Source: RUG14186 sp964644555
Lineage (GTDB): Bacteria > Bacillota > Clostridia > Eubacteriales > Anaerofustaceae
Length of the DNA stretch: 8,300 bases
NCBI GenBank assembly: GCA_964644555.1
Contig: CAZXWI010000065.1
Span: 1 to 8,300 of the forward strand
Direction of reading: 5' to 3'
Shown here: positions 1 to 6,796 of the stretch, piece by piece
Layout of the letters: each line of letters begins with the position of its first letter
How positions within the stretch are numbered: the first letter of the stretch is position 1
Notes under the pieces: generated by a model
Seen by the model: only the letters and a program-made list of their open reading frames with translations
What the model was told of the DNA's origin: nothing
Databases searched by the model: none
Made by a program: the position numbers and the translations under genes

Positions 1-43
1 CCTTAGAAGGAGAGGTTCGGGTTTGTGAAAGATTTGGGATTTT

Positions 44-1021
44 CTATTCGAATTCAATCGTTCCGCATGGTTTCGGAGTAAGGTCGTAAAGAACACGGTT
101 AACTCCGTCTATCTCGGAAGTGATTCTGTTTGTTATATGGTTAAGCAGTTCGTACGGAATCTGCTCTATGGTGGCGCTCATTGCATCAAGGGTGTTTACC
201 GCACGGATAATTACCGGATATGCGAATGTTCTTTTGCCGTTTTTGATTCCTACGGATTTAAAATCGGGAACAACGGTAAAGTATTGCCATACTTTGCCTT
301 CAAGGCCGTTTTTAGCGAATTCTTCACGAAGTATAGCATCCGATTCTCTGACCAATTCAAGACGATCTCTTGTAATAGCGCCTAAGCATCTTACTCCAAG
401 ACCGGGTCCCGGGAACGGCTGACGGTAAACCATGCTATCGGGAAGGCCCAATGCTTTGCCGACGGTTCTGACTTCGTCTTTGTAAAGAAGTTTTACCGGC
501 TCTACCAATTCAAAACGCAAGTCTTCGGGCAGACCTCCTACATTGTGGTGAGCTTTTACTCCGTCAGATTCTAAAATGTCGGGGTATATTGTACCCTGTG
601 CCAAGAACTCGATTCCTTCTTGCTTTCTTGCCTCTTCTTCGAATACTCTGATAAATTCGGCACCGATGATTTTTCTCTTCGTTTCGGGGTCGGCAACATC
701 TGCTAATTTGTCAAGGAATCTGTCAACAGCATCCACATATACCAAATTTGCATCCATTTGGTTTCTGAATACTTCCACAACCTGCTCAGGCTCTCCTTTA
801 CGAAGAAGTCCGTGGTTAACATGCACACATACCAAATTCTTTCCTATAGCTTTTATCAAAAGAGCCGCCACAACCGATGAATCGACTCCACCTGAAAGAG
901 CCAAAAGAACTTTCTTATCTCCTACCTGTTTTTTAATTGCTTCAATCTGTTCTTCGATGAATTTTTCGGCAAGTTCGGGTGTGTTGATTCTTGCCATATC
1001 ATCAGGGCGTATGTTTTGCAT
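44..1021 (-). CDS. guaA: GMP synthase, ATP-pyrophosphatase (synthetase) subunit, stand-alone
   Basis: Amidates XMP to GMP with ATP in the last step of guanine nucleotide synthesis (cytoplasm). The 325 residues match the C-terminal part of GuaA. The PP-loop SGGVDSS is at residues 43-49, AQGTIYPDILES is at about 141-152, HHNVGGLPE is at 158-166, RQPFPGPGL is at 200-208, and the dimerisation domain ends in GTIEFE (usual family ending GTIEWE-like). The usual one-chain bacterial enzyme is about 510-525 residues and begins with a class I glutamine amidotransferase domain. That domain is absent here, so this resembles the two-subunit arrangement best known in archaea. A separate amidotransferase subunit would have to supply ammonia, and none is visible in the window. 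The start is well fixed by GGAGG six bases upstream (plus strand 1028-1032). It is transcribed divergently from the gene at 1349. Family assignment is very secure; the split arrangement is inferred from the missing domain. Confidence 0.95.
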   Translation of the reverse strand: MQNIRPDDMARINTPELAEKFIEEQIEAIKKQVGDKKVLLALSGGVDSSVVAALLIKAIGKNLVCVHVNHGLLRKGEPEQVVEVFRNQMDANLVYVDAVDRFLDKLADVADPETKRKIIGAEFIRVFEEEARKQEGIEFLAQGTIYPDILESDGVKAHHNVGGLPEDLRFELVEPVKLLYKDEVRTVGKALGLPDSMVYRQPFPGPGLGVRCLGAITRDRLELVRESDAILREEFAKNGLEGKVWQYFTVVPDFKSVGIKNGKRTFAYPVIIRAVNTLDAMSATIEQIPYELLNHITNRITSEIDGVNRVLYDLTPKPCGTIEFE

Positions 1022-1027
1022 AGTTAT

Positions 1028-1032
1028 CCTCC
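1028..1032 (-). promoter_or_regulatory. Shine-Dalgarno site of guaA
   Basis: The minus strand reads GGAGG, six bases before the ATG at 1021. This strong site decides that translation starts directly at the ATP-pyrophosphatase half, so the missing amidotransferase domain is not due to a miscalled start. Confidence 0.85.
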
Positions 1033-1058
1033 GTAAATCAATATAAATTCATTAGCAT

Positions 1059-1101
1059 ATTATAACACCCTATATTATTTTTTTTCATAAAAAGTTGTCA
1101 A
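1059..1101 (-). promoter_or_regulatory. Probable guaA promoter region (two overlapping sigma-A-type candidates)
   Basis: On the minus strand, a perfect TTGACA (1101-1096) is followed after 18 bases by TAATAT (1077-1072). Closer to the gene, an extended -10 TGTTATAAT (1067-1059) has only a weak -35 match. Either could drive guaA, with a leader of roughly 30-45 bases. That is too short for a purine riboswitch, so no transcript-based control is seen. Assignment is by consensus only. Confidence 0.5.
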
Positions 1102-1254
1102 AAAAAATAAAATTTCGGATGGGGTGGGAATGGAACTGCTGTTTGTAGTTATTAATTTCATGATGTGATTTTTGTGTGGTTTGCATAATTTATATATCTT
1201 GTTATGAAAATCAGATTTTGCGTTTTTATTAGTTTAACAATTTTCCCATATTTC

Positions 1255-1272
1255 ATAATTATGCATAATTAT
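1255..1272. repeat. 18-bp perfect palindrome
   Basis: ATAATTATGCATAATTAT equals its own reverse complement, centred between 1263 and 1264 about 50 bases before the -10 of the small gene. With no loop it is better suited to binding a dimeric protein than to forming an RNA hairpin. The core TGCATAATT also occurs once at 1182-1190, followed by similar A/T sequence. Chance symmetry is possible because the region is so AT-rich. Confidence 0.5.
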
Positions 1273-1317
1273 AATTTTCTCTCCCTTAACTTCCCCCATG
1301 CAAACCCCACCACAAAA

Positions 1318-1326
1318 TGCTATAAT
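1318..1326 (+). promoter_or_regulatory. Extended -10 promoter of the small gene at 1349
   Basis: TGC followed by a consensus TATAAT (1321-1326) forms an extended -10 element. The hexamer 17 bases upstream (1298-1303) is not a good -35, which is typical of extended -10 promoters. Transcription would begin near 1333, just before the ribosome site at about 1336-1340. This placement argues against using the in-frame ATG at 1298, which lies upstream of the promoter. Confidence 0.5.
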
Positions 1327-1348
1327 AAAAGAAAAAAGGATTTTAATT

Positions 1349-1621
1349 ATGGACATCACATCACTTTACAGAGATATAGCTAAAACATACCGTGAAATGG
1401 GTGCGGATAAAATAGTTTTGGTGAAATCACAAAATTACAGCGAAATGCCCGAGTGCGAAATGAGCATGGATATAGTTTTGGACGGTGATATAATAAGAGA
1501 GGACATTGCGAAAGTAACCAAGCAAAAGTGGGCTTTTATACAGATGAATATACAATATCTTGCTGATGACCCAACGGGAAAACTCATGGAAGAAATGGTT
1601 TATGACGGAATATGGCTTTGA
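1349..1621 (+). CDS. Small protein resembling a degenerate nucleotidyltransferase (MNT/pol-beta-like) domain
   Basis: This is a 90-residue protein. The start at 1349 is preferred over the in-frame ATG at 1298 because AAAAGG sits about 9 bases before it and because the promoter's -10 lies between the two. The layout MGADKIVLVKS...SMDIVLDGD...MEEMVYDGIWL matches the order of small MNT nucleotidyltransferases: GA-x-KI-x-L-F-GS, then D-x-D in a strand, then a C-terminal E-x-GV-x-LY helix end. However, the catalytic GS is replaced by KS and only the second Asp of the D-x-D pair seems kept. If the fold is right, it is likely catalytically inactive. There is no HEPN or toxin partner next to it; metG follows after 121 bases. 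The resemblance is my own pattern reading. That it is a real gene is fairly safe; the family is tentative. Confidence 0.6.
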   Translation: MDITSLYRDIAKTYREMGADKIVLVKSQNYSEMPECEMSMDIVLDGDIIREDIAKVTKQKWAFIQMNIQYLADDPTGKLMEEMVYDGIWL

Positions 1622-1687
1622 TAAGCCCGGACTTAAGCGAGTAATACAACATCCTTTATATATTTTTCGTTATACTTGTTTTTCTTA

Positions 1688-1714
1688 TTGAAAAAATGTA
1701 TTATAATTTATAAT
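1688..1714 (+). promoter_or_regulatory. Candidate metG promoter
   Basis: Two TATAAT hexamers (1702-1707 and 1709-1714) lie in the gap before metG. TTGAAA at 1688-1693 is 15 bases from the second, a short spacing, so the -35 is uncertain. The whole gap from the previous stop is 121 bases. That is too short for a T-box leader, and no T-box or SAM-riboswitch pattern was seen, so metG does not appear to be controlled by tRNA sensing here. Confidence 0.4.
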
Positions 1715-1742
1715 CAGTACTATCTTAAAAGAGAGGCTCAAT

Positions 1743-3686
1743 ATGCAAAAGAAACCTTATTATATTACTACGGCTATTGCCTATACATCGGGCAAGCCAC
1801 ATATAGGAAATTTATACGAAATAGTTCTTGCCGATGCCATCGCACGATTCAAACGATTCGAAGGCAGGGAAGTTTACTTCCAAACCGGCACTGACGAACA
1901 CGGGCAAAAGATTCAAACCAAAGCGGAAGAAGCAGGCATAACCCCGAAAGAGTTCGTTGATAACACGGCTGCCGAAATTCGTCGTAATTGGGATCTTATG
2001 AATATCAGCTACGATAAATTTATAAGAACCACTGACCCCGAACACGAAAGAAAGATTCAGGAGATTTTCAAAATCCTTTACGATCAAGGCGATATCTACA
2101 AGGGCGAATACGAGGGAATGTACTGCGCACCATGTGAATCGTTCTTTACTCAAAGCCAGCTTGTTGACGGCAAATGCCCCGACTGCGGAGCAGAAGTAAC
2201 CCATGCAAAGGAAGAAGCATATTTCTTTAAGCTTTCCAAATATCAAAAGCAGCTTGAAGAATATATTGAATCTCACCCCGATTTCATTCAGCCGGAAAGC
2301 AGAAAGAATGAAATGCTCAACAACTTTATCAGACCGGGGCTTAAAGACCTTTGCGTATCCCGTACATCATTCAGCTGGGGTATCCCCGTTGATTTTGACC
2401 CGAAACATGTTGTATATGTTTGGATAGATGCTCTTGCCAACTATATCACTTTCCTCGGATACGAGCCGAACGGACAAAACAGCGAGCAATTCGAAAAATT
2501 CTGGCCTGCCGATGTTCACCTTATCGGCAAGGATATCTTACGTTTCCACACCATATATTGGCCGATTATGCTCATGGCTCTCGGAATTGAACTTCCTAAG
2601 CAGGTATTCGGTCATCCATGGCTTTTGGTTGGCGATGGCAAAATGAGCAAATCGAAAGGCAATGTGGTTTATGCCGATGATTTGGTTGATTTCTTCGGAT
2701 GTGATGCGGTAAGATTCTATCTGCTTAAAGAAATGCCCTTTGCTCAGGACGGCAGTTTGACATACGAACTTTTGATTGAGCGTATAAACGGAGAATTGGT
2801 AAATATTTTGGGCAACCTGGTCAACAGAACCATGTCCATGACGAATCAATATTTCGGTGGAATAATTCCTCAGCCCTATTATGATGAAGATATGGACAGC
2901 GAACTTGTAAATATGGCTGCTTGCCTTACAAATGATGTTTGCAAAAAAATGGAAGAACTTAAGGTAGCCGATTCATTGGCACTTATCTTCAATGTGCTTA
3001 GACGAAGCAATAAATATGTTGATGAAACCACACCTTGGATTCTTGCGAAAGACGAAAATCAAAAAGCAAGACTCGGTGGCATTATGTATAATCTTTTGGA
3101 ATGTATCAGAATATGTGGTAGCGTTCTTACTCCCTTTATTCCCGAAACAGGCGAAAAGATTAAAAATATGCTCAATACCGATAAATATTCATATGATGAC
3201 AACGCATCTTTCGGTGCATTGGAGCCCGGTAAGAATTTAGGCGAAATTCAAAAGCTTTTCGAGAGAATCGATGCCGAGAAAAAACTCAAAGAACTTGACG
3301 AATTTTTCGCAAAGAAGAATCCCAATCTTCCCAAAGAAGATAAAAAAGAACTTCCCGCAAAAGAAGAAATTACAATAGATGATTTTTCGAAAGTTCAGCT
3401 CAAAACAGGTGTTATCCTCACTGCCGAGCAGCACCCCGATGCTGATAAACTTTTGGTTTTGAGCGTTGATACGGGCGATAGAGTAAGAACCATTGTATCG
3501 GGAATCGCAAAATATTACAAACCCGAAGAACTTATCGGCAAAACAGTATGTGTTGTGGCAAATCTTAAGAGCGTAAAACTCAGAGGAATATTAAGCGAAG
3601 GTATGATTCTTCTTGCTCAAGACGGTAAAACTCTTTCGTTTGTAACTCCGGAAGAAAAAGTAGCACCCGGAAGTGAAATAAGATAA
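1743..3686 (+). CDS. metG: Methionyl-tRNA synthetase with C-terminal tRNA-binding domain
   Basis: Charges tRNA-Met with methionine in the cytoplasm for initiation and elongation. The 647 residues show the class I catalytic fold. The signature PHIGN is at 19-23 (a HIGH variant), TGTDEHGQKI is at 48-57, and a zinc knuckle carries CAPC (128-131) and CPDC (145-148). LIGKDILRFHTIYWP is at 260-274 and the KMSKS loop is at 300-304. An alpha-helical anticodon domain includes NKYVDETTPW (423-432). A charged Lys/Glu linker (about 505-545) leads to the OB-fold tRNA-binding domain (about 546-647, with HPDADKL and SEGMILLA), which usually mediates dimerisation and tRNA affinity. Length is normal for the two-part bacterial form. 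GAGAGG six bases before the ATG supports the start. Its stop overlaps the start of the next gene, so the two are probably co-translated. Confidence 0.98.
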   Translation: MQKKPYYITTAIAYTSGKPHIGNLYEIVLADAIARFKRFEGREVYFQTGTDEHGQKIQTKAEEAGITPKEFVDNTAAEIRRNWDLMNISYDKFIRTTDPEHERKIQEIFKILYDQGDIYKGEYEGMYCAPCESFFTQSQLVDGKCPDCGAEVTHAKEEAYFFKLSKYQKQLEEYIESHPDFIQPESRKNEMLNNFIRPGLKDLCVSRTSFSWGIPVDFDPKHVVYVWIDALANYITFLGYEPNGQNSEQFEKFWPADVHLIGKDILRFHTIYWPIMLMALGIELPKQVFGHPWLLVGDGKMSKSKGNVVYADDLVDFFGCDAVRFYLLKEMPFAQDGSLTYELLIERINGELVNILGNLVNRTMSMTNQYFGGIIPQPYYDEDMDSELVNMAACLTNDVCKKMEELKVADSLALIFNVLRRSNKYVDETTPWILAKDENQKARLGGIMYNLLECIRICGSVLTPFIPETGEKIKNMLNTDKYSYDDNASFGALEPGKNLGEIQKLFERIDAEKKLKELDEFFAKKNPNLPKEDKKELPAKEEITIDDFSKVQLKTGVILTAEQHPDADKLLVLSVDTGDRVRTIVSGIAKYYKPEELIGKTVCVVANLKSVKLRGILSEGMILLAQDGKTLSFVTPEEKVAPGSEIR

Positions 3687-4201
3687 TGCGTCTTAAAAAG
3701 AAACGACATCCCGACTACGCTTTTGAAAGGGTAAGAGAGGATATCGAAGACAGGAAAAGCTCTCATAAAAGAATATTGATTGTGGTGTTGTTTGCACTTA
3801 TTGCATTGGGAATATTAATCGGAACGCTGTTTTTGCATAACACACAAAACAGCTACGAAACCAAAAGCCCGAGAGGGGAATTGGTGATTGAGTTTCCCGC
3901 AAATAAAACCGAATACGAGATATCTCCGGGAGAAGAATTTACGTTCGATATTTCCGCTCATTACGAACTCAGCGGCAAAGCAGTACACTACGGCATCGCA
4001 GAGCATGATAAATGCATGATAGGAATGTTCTTTTCCGATAACCGATTGTGCGAGCGAACCTCATACGATACGATAGTATTAAATGAAGATGTTAAACCAT
4101 CTACCAAATTCAGTGTTACGCTTAAGTATAACGATGTATTGTCGATAATCGAATTTAAGGTAGTAGAAAAAACTGAAAACCAAAACAGTAATAATCAATA
4201 A
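3686..4201 (+). CDS. Small single-pass membrane protein of unknown function, coupled to metG
   Basis: This is a 171-residue protein I do not recognise. A strongly basic N-terminus (MRLKKKRH, then a charged stretch to about 29) precedes one hydrophobic segment (about 30-50, ILIVVLFALIALGILIGTLF). The arrangement suggests a cytoplasmic N-terminus and an outward-facing domain (about 60-162). That domain has alternating polar and hydrophobic residues typical of beta strands, with two cysteines (110 and 122) that could form a disulfide. The C-terminal tail is Asn/Gln-rich. The ATG shares its A with the metG stop (TAATG) and there is only a weak ribosome site, so translation is probably coupled to metG. 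A strong terminator follows six bases after the stop. Overall it could be an Ig-like or other beta-sandwich surface domain, but no family motif is visible. Confidence 0.8.
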   Translation: MRLKKKRHPDYAFERVREDIEDRKSSHKRILIVVLFALIALGILIGTLFLHNTQNSYETKSPRGELVIEFPANKTEYEISPGEEFTFDISAHYELSGKAVHYGIAEHDKCMIGMFFSDNRLCERTSYDTIVLNEDVKPSTKFSVTLKYNDVLSIIEFKVVEKTENQNSNNQ

Positions 4202-4207
4202 AACAAT

Positions 4208-4240
4208 ATGCACCGCTTGAAAGGCGGTGCATTTATTATT
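4208..4240. terminator. Probable bidirectional Rho-independent terminator
   Basis: The arms ATGCACCGC and GCGGTGCAT (4208-4232) form a perfect 9-bp stem, extendable by two further pairs including one G-T, leaving a tiny GAA loop. On the plus strand it is followed by TTATTATT. On the minus strand it is followed by ATTGTTTTATT. It lies between the converging membrane-protein gene and glycosyltransferase gene and can stop transcription from both sides. Confidence 0.85.
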
Positions 4241-4245
4241 GGGTT

Positions 4246-5367
4246 TTATTTATGTACATTTTCCATACAGCGTATTATTTCAAGTGCTGCATTTTTGTTT
4301 ATGTTTGTTCTTTGTTGTTTGAGCATCTCGTCGGCTTTGCTTTTATCGTTGAGGAGTTCTTCAGTCCTTTGAGCCAATTCTTTCGGTTTTTTCGAATTTT
4401 CGCTTAACCCATACATTGAAAAGAATTCCACATTTTTTTCTTCCCAACCGGGAATGGGGGAGGATAAAATAAGGGGTATCTCTTTTACAGCGGCTTCTGT
4501 TACGGAAAGCCCACCCGGCTTTGTGATTAAGATGTCGCAAGCATCCATATATAAATCAACTCTGTCGGTAAAGCCTACTGCCTTTACTCGTGAGCCTGCC
4601 TTGTAAGTTTTTTGAAGAGATTTTCGTAGCTTCGCATTATTTGCACAAAGCACGACTATGCCTGTGTCGGGGCTGAGTGAATTATCGAGATTTTCTATTA
4701 TATCGTCTATTTTGCCAAAGCCCATGCTGCCCGTCATGACAAGGACATTCTTTTTAAATTTGGTAAGCTTTAATTCTTTTCGTGCTTTTTCTTTTGGTGT
4801 TTTTTTGGTAAACTTCTCCGAAACAGGTATTCCCGTAGATAAAAAGTATTTATCGGGCATATACTCTTTCAGGCTTTCAGCTAATGAGGTGTGTGGAGTA
4901 AAGTATACATCCAAAGATGTTTCGGGCATGAATTGCTGCATGGTATAATCCGTCATTACGAAGCCCGTTTTAATGTTTGGATTATATTTTTTTATGATAT
5001 ATGTCATAGCCTGTGCCGCAAAAATATGCGTTGCTATAACGCAGTCAAAGTCGTTATCTTTAATGAATTTATATATTCGCTCAGCCGGCTTTTCCATGTA
5101 TTTGTATATGACGGAAAGATTGCCCGTTTTGGTATCTCTTTCCGTCATTATATCTGCGATATATGCTCCCGCCTGTATTACCACGGGAGTATGAACTGCC
5201 GTTTTGGCATACACATTTGATATCATATTCGATGTTTTGGGAGAGGCAAACATCAAGTGATCTATCATTATTGCACAATGCCCCATTTTTTCCGCTTGGG
5301 TGAGTATTGCTTTTGCAGCGGTATTGTGTCCACTTCCGGTATTTGTGGATAAAATCAATATTTTCAT
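4246..5367 (-). CDS. MGDG-synthase/UgtP-like diacylglycerol glycosyltransferase
   Basis: A 373-residue GT-B-fold glycosyltransferase. The N-terminal MGDG-synthase-type acceptor domain opens with MKILILSTNTGSGH (GSGH at 11-14), then holds IATHIFAAQA (111-120) and TDYTMQQFMPE (139-149). The GT28-type C-terminal half has GSMGFGKI (213-220), VGFTDRVDLYM (264-274), TKPGGLSVTEA (282-292) and PGWEEKN (306-312), which bind the UDP-sugar. Known relatives transfer glucose or galactose to diacylglycerol on the cytoplasmic face of the membrane, making glycolipids and lipoteichoic acid anchors. MurG-like enzymes share the GT28 half but differ at the N-terminus. AAGGAG seven bases before the ATG supports the start. 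It lies 94 bases after ypeB on the same strand. It may be partly read through from ypeB or use its own -10. The family is secure; the exact sugar and acceptor are not. Confidence 0.88.
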   Translation of the reverse strand: MKILILSTNTGSGHNTAAKAILTQAEKMGHCAIMIDHLMFASPKTSNMISNVYAKTAVHTPVVIQAGAYIADIMTERDTKTGNLSVIYKYMEKPAERIYKFIKDNDFDCVIATHIFAAQAMTYIIKKYNPNIKTGFVMTDYTMQQFMPETSLDVYFTPHTSLAESLKEYMPDKYFLSTGIPVSEKFTKKTPKEKARKELKLTKFKKNVLVMTGSMGFGKIDDIIENLDNSLSPDTGIVVLCANNAKLRKSLQKTYKAGSRVKAVGFTDRVDLYMDACDILITKPGGLSVTEAAVKEIPLILSSPIPGWEEKNVEFFSMYGLSENSKKPKELAQRTEELLNDKSKADEMLKQQRTNINKNAALEIIRCMENVHK

Positions 5368-5387
5368 ATTCCTGCTCCTTGTTGTTT

Positions 5388-5393
5388 ATTATA
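5388..5393 (-). promoter_or_regulatory. Candidate -10 element before the glycosyltransferase gene
   Basis: The minus strand carries a consensus TATAAT about 20 bases before the start codon, just ahead of the AAGGAG ribosome site (5380-5375). No convincing -35 hexamer lies at the right distance in the A/T-rich sequence upstream. It may be a weak independent promoter, or chance in an AT-rich gap. Confidence 0.3.
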
Positions 5394-5413
5394 AGTAGGA
5401 AAAATTAAGAATA

Positions 5414-5438
5414 AATAAAAAATAAGGCATTTTTTATT
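5414..5438 (-). terminator. AT-only hairpin after ypeB, possible weak terminator
   Basis: Two perfect 10-base arms made only of A and T (AATAAAAAAT and ATTTTTTATT) flank a five-base loop. In the ypeB direction T-rich sequence follows (CTTAATTTTT). Without G-C pairs the stem is weak, so it would stop transcription only partly, leaving some read-through into the glycosyltransferase gene. It could also be a chance feature of an AT-rich spacer. Confidence 0.3.
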
Positions 5439-5461
5439 AAACAATGATTAAATTTTACCGG

Positions 5462-6784
5462 TTAATGCTCATCTGTTGTTCGTTTTACTATTGAGAGTTC
5501 TTCTCCTGTGTCGGCATCTATCAAAATGCGGTAGTCGATGGCTTCTTTTTTTACATCAAATTCATATGCGTAGCGGTTTGTATCATCATTCATTTTTACC
5601 ATGGCAAGGCGTGATGATTGAATATCTAAATCTTTTGAAAGATTATTTTGTGCTTCAAGTAAAGTTAAAGCTGTTTCGTAACCGTTATCGGGCAGAGGCA
5701 AGTAGTAGTTTTCTATATCAAAGCCTGTCAGAGAACCATCCTGCATTGATATATTAATTGTTAGTGAATTGGGGTAATAGACTACATTGTCTTTTTCGTA
5801 AACATAACTGAGTTCGGCAATGTTGTCTTTGATTACGGTGTCGGTAAGGAATAGGGAGGTTATGCCCATTTCTTTAAGGTAAGAAAGGGCTTTTTCGTTG
5901 GCTTCTTTTTTGGTTAAAATGATTTCTTCGTATGAAATATCGCTTTGTGATTTGACTAAGTTTCCCGTTGATGCATCATAGAAAAGCCTCATATGATTTT
6001 TACTATCGCTTATATCGAATGTGTGGTAATTATTGCTATTTTGGTTTGATAAAGTTGTTTCGTCTTTATATGAAATTGTAATATCTTTATCGGATTTATA
6101 TTTATTTTTAAGGGATTCTTCTATGAGTTTGTAGTCATATGGCTCTTTTGCACTGTTGGTATTTTCGTTTTCGGTATTTTCCTTTGCAGCGTATTTACCG
6201 TTATATTCAATGCCTTCAAAGTCGGCATATATCTTTTCAAAATCGGAAAACATTTTTACGAATGAAGCGTTCTCATCATCTGTAATAAATGTATAGCTTT
6301 CATCATACCAGTTGAAATCGTCGGTGCGGCTGTCGGAAAATGTGTAAGTACCTTTTTTTAATAAAGTGCAGTTGTCGGAAAGTCTTGCCAGATAATTTTT
6401 GTCGGTTTCGGAAAGAGTGCCTCCGTTAATGAGATTAATCATTAAAGAGTGGGTGTAGTCCTCGCAAAGGGACAGAAAGTCGGTTGCGTTTAGGGCTGTG
6501 TTGTGGTTAATGGGGAGGGTAGTTATTGATTTTTGAGCATGGGAGGCTGTTTTGGTTATTTCGGCAAGTTTGGTCAGAATGAAAGTATCGTCATTGCTTA
6601 TTGTTATAAGTTCAAGATCATCGCTCATTGAACTAAGCGTATCTTTAAAAGAAAGAAAAGTATTTTCATTTGTGTTTTCTATATAAGATAGGTGCGTAGC
6701 TTGATTTTCGGTAATATTATATGAATATATTCCCAATGTCAAAACCAAAAGAATAAGCACGGTTATAGTAATATTTTTTCCCAT
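5462..6784 (-). CDS. ypeB: Germination protein YpeB (SleB partner, PepSY repeats)
   Basis: The 440-residue partner of SleB. In Bacillus, YpeB and SleB depend on each other for stability and localisation in the spore, and YpeB is processed during germination. The N-terminus is an uncleaved-looking membrane anchor (about 5-22), followed by a helical region (about 25-190). The segment around 186-200 (YADFEGIEYNGKYAA) sits where the Bacillus protein has a conserved IYDGPFSDH-like motif, here strongly altered. A low-complexity Asn/Glu linker (about 200-212) leads to three PepSY-like units near 218-280, 286-358 and 370-436. The last includes EAQNNLSKDLDIQSSRLAMV, very characteristic of the family, and ends ILIDADTGEELSIVKRT. 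AAAGGA directly follows the sleB stop, six bases before the ATG. The 12-base gap indicates one transcript with sleB. Confidence 0.92.
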   Translation of the reverse strand: MGKNITITVLILLVLTLGIYSYNITENQATHLSYIENTNENTFLSFKDTLSSMSDDLELITISNDDTFILTKLAEITKTASHAQKSITTLPINHNTALNATDFLSLCEDYTHSLMINLINGGTLSETDKNYLARLSDNCTLLKKGTYTFSDSRTDDFNWYDESYTFITDDENASFVKMFSDFEKIYADFEGIEYNGKYAAKENTENENTNSAKEPYDYKLIEESLKNKYKSDKDITISYKDETTLSNQNSNNYHTFDISDSKNHMRLFYDASTGNLVKSQSDISYEEIILTKKEANEKALSYLKEMGITSLFLTDTVIKDNIAELSYVYEKDNVVYYPNSLTINISMQDGSLTGFDIENYYLPLPDNGYETALTLLEAQNNLSKDLDIQSSRLAMVKMNDDTNRYAYEFDVKKEAIDYRILIDADTGEELSIVKRTTDEH

Positions 6785-6796
6785 AAGATATCCTTT

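Larger units (their letters stand above)
1022..1348. other. Gene-free AT-rich divergent intergenic region
   Basis: These 327 bases separate guaA (minus) from the small plus-strand gene. They contain the guaA ribosome site and promoter candidates, a long A/T run (about 1078-1115), an isolated G-rich patch (about 1116-1132), an 18-bp perfect palindrome (1255-1272) and a C-rich patch (about 1281-1312). A 9-bp inverted pair, GGTTTGCAT (1178-1186) and ATGCAAACC (1298-1306), flanks the palindrome. The small gene's extended -10 promoter lies at the right end. No ribosome-site-supported ORF or recognisable RNA gene was found. The symmetry suggests regulator binding or a structured remnant, but I cannot identify it. 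Confidence 0.6.

Noticed and set aside
576..1046. Long plus-strand reading frame opposite guaA
   Set aside because: It is antisense to a strongly conserved GuaA sequence; its translation is low-complexity Ser/Thr/Leu with no motif and no ribosome site was seen.
1158..1256. Minus-strand ORF of 32 residues in the guaA upstream gap
   Set aside because: There is no ribosome site near its ATG, its composition is that of random AT-rich sequence, and it has no recognisable protein features.
1298..1348. Upstream in-frame ATG that would add 17 residues to the small nucleotidyltransferase-like protein
   Set aside because: It has no ribosome site (C-rich sequence precedes it), and it lies before the extended -10 at 1318-1326 that probably drives the gene. 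The start at 1349 has AAAAGG at a reasonable distance.
1622..1742. Possible T-box or other riboswitch leader before metG
   Set aside because: The gap is only 121 bases, and no T-box sequence, specifier hairpin or terminator/antiterminator pair is visible.
1812..2276. Minus-strand reading frame of 154 codons inside metG
   Set aside because: It is a shadow of the metG coding frame covering the catalytic and zinc-knuckle regions. Its Phe/Leu-rich translation is what the reverse complement of Lys/Glu-rich coding gives.
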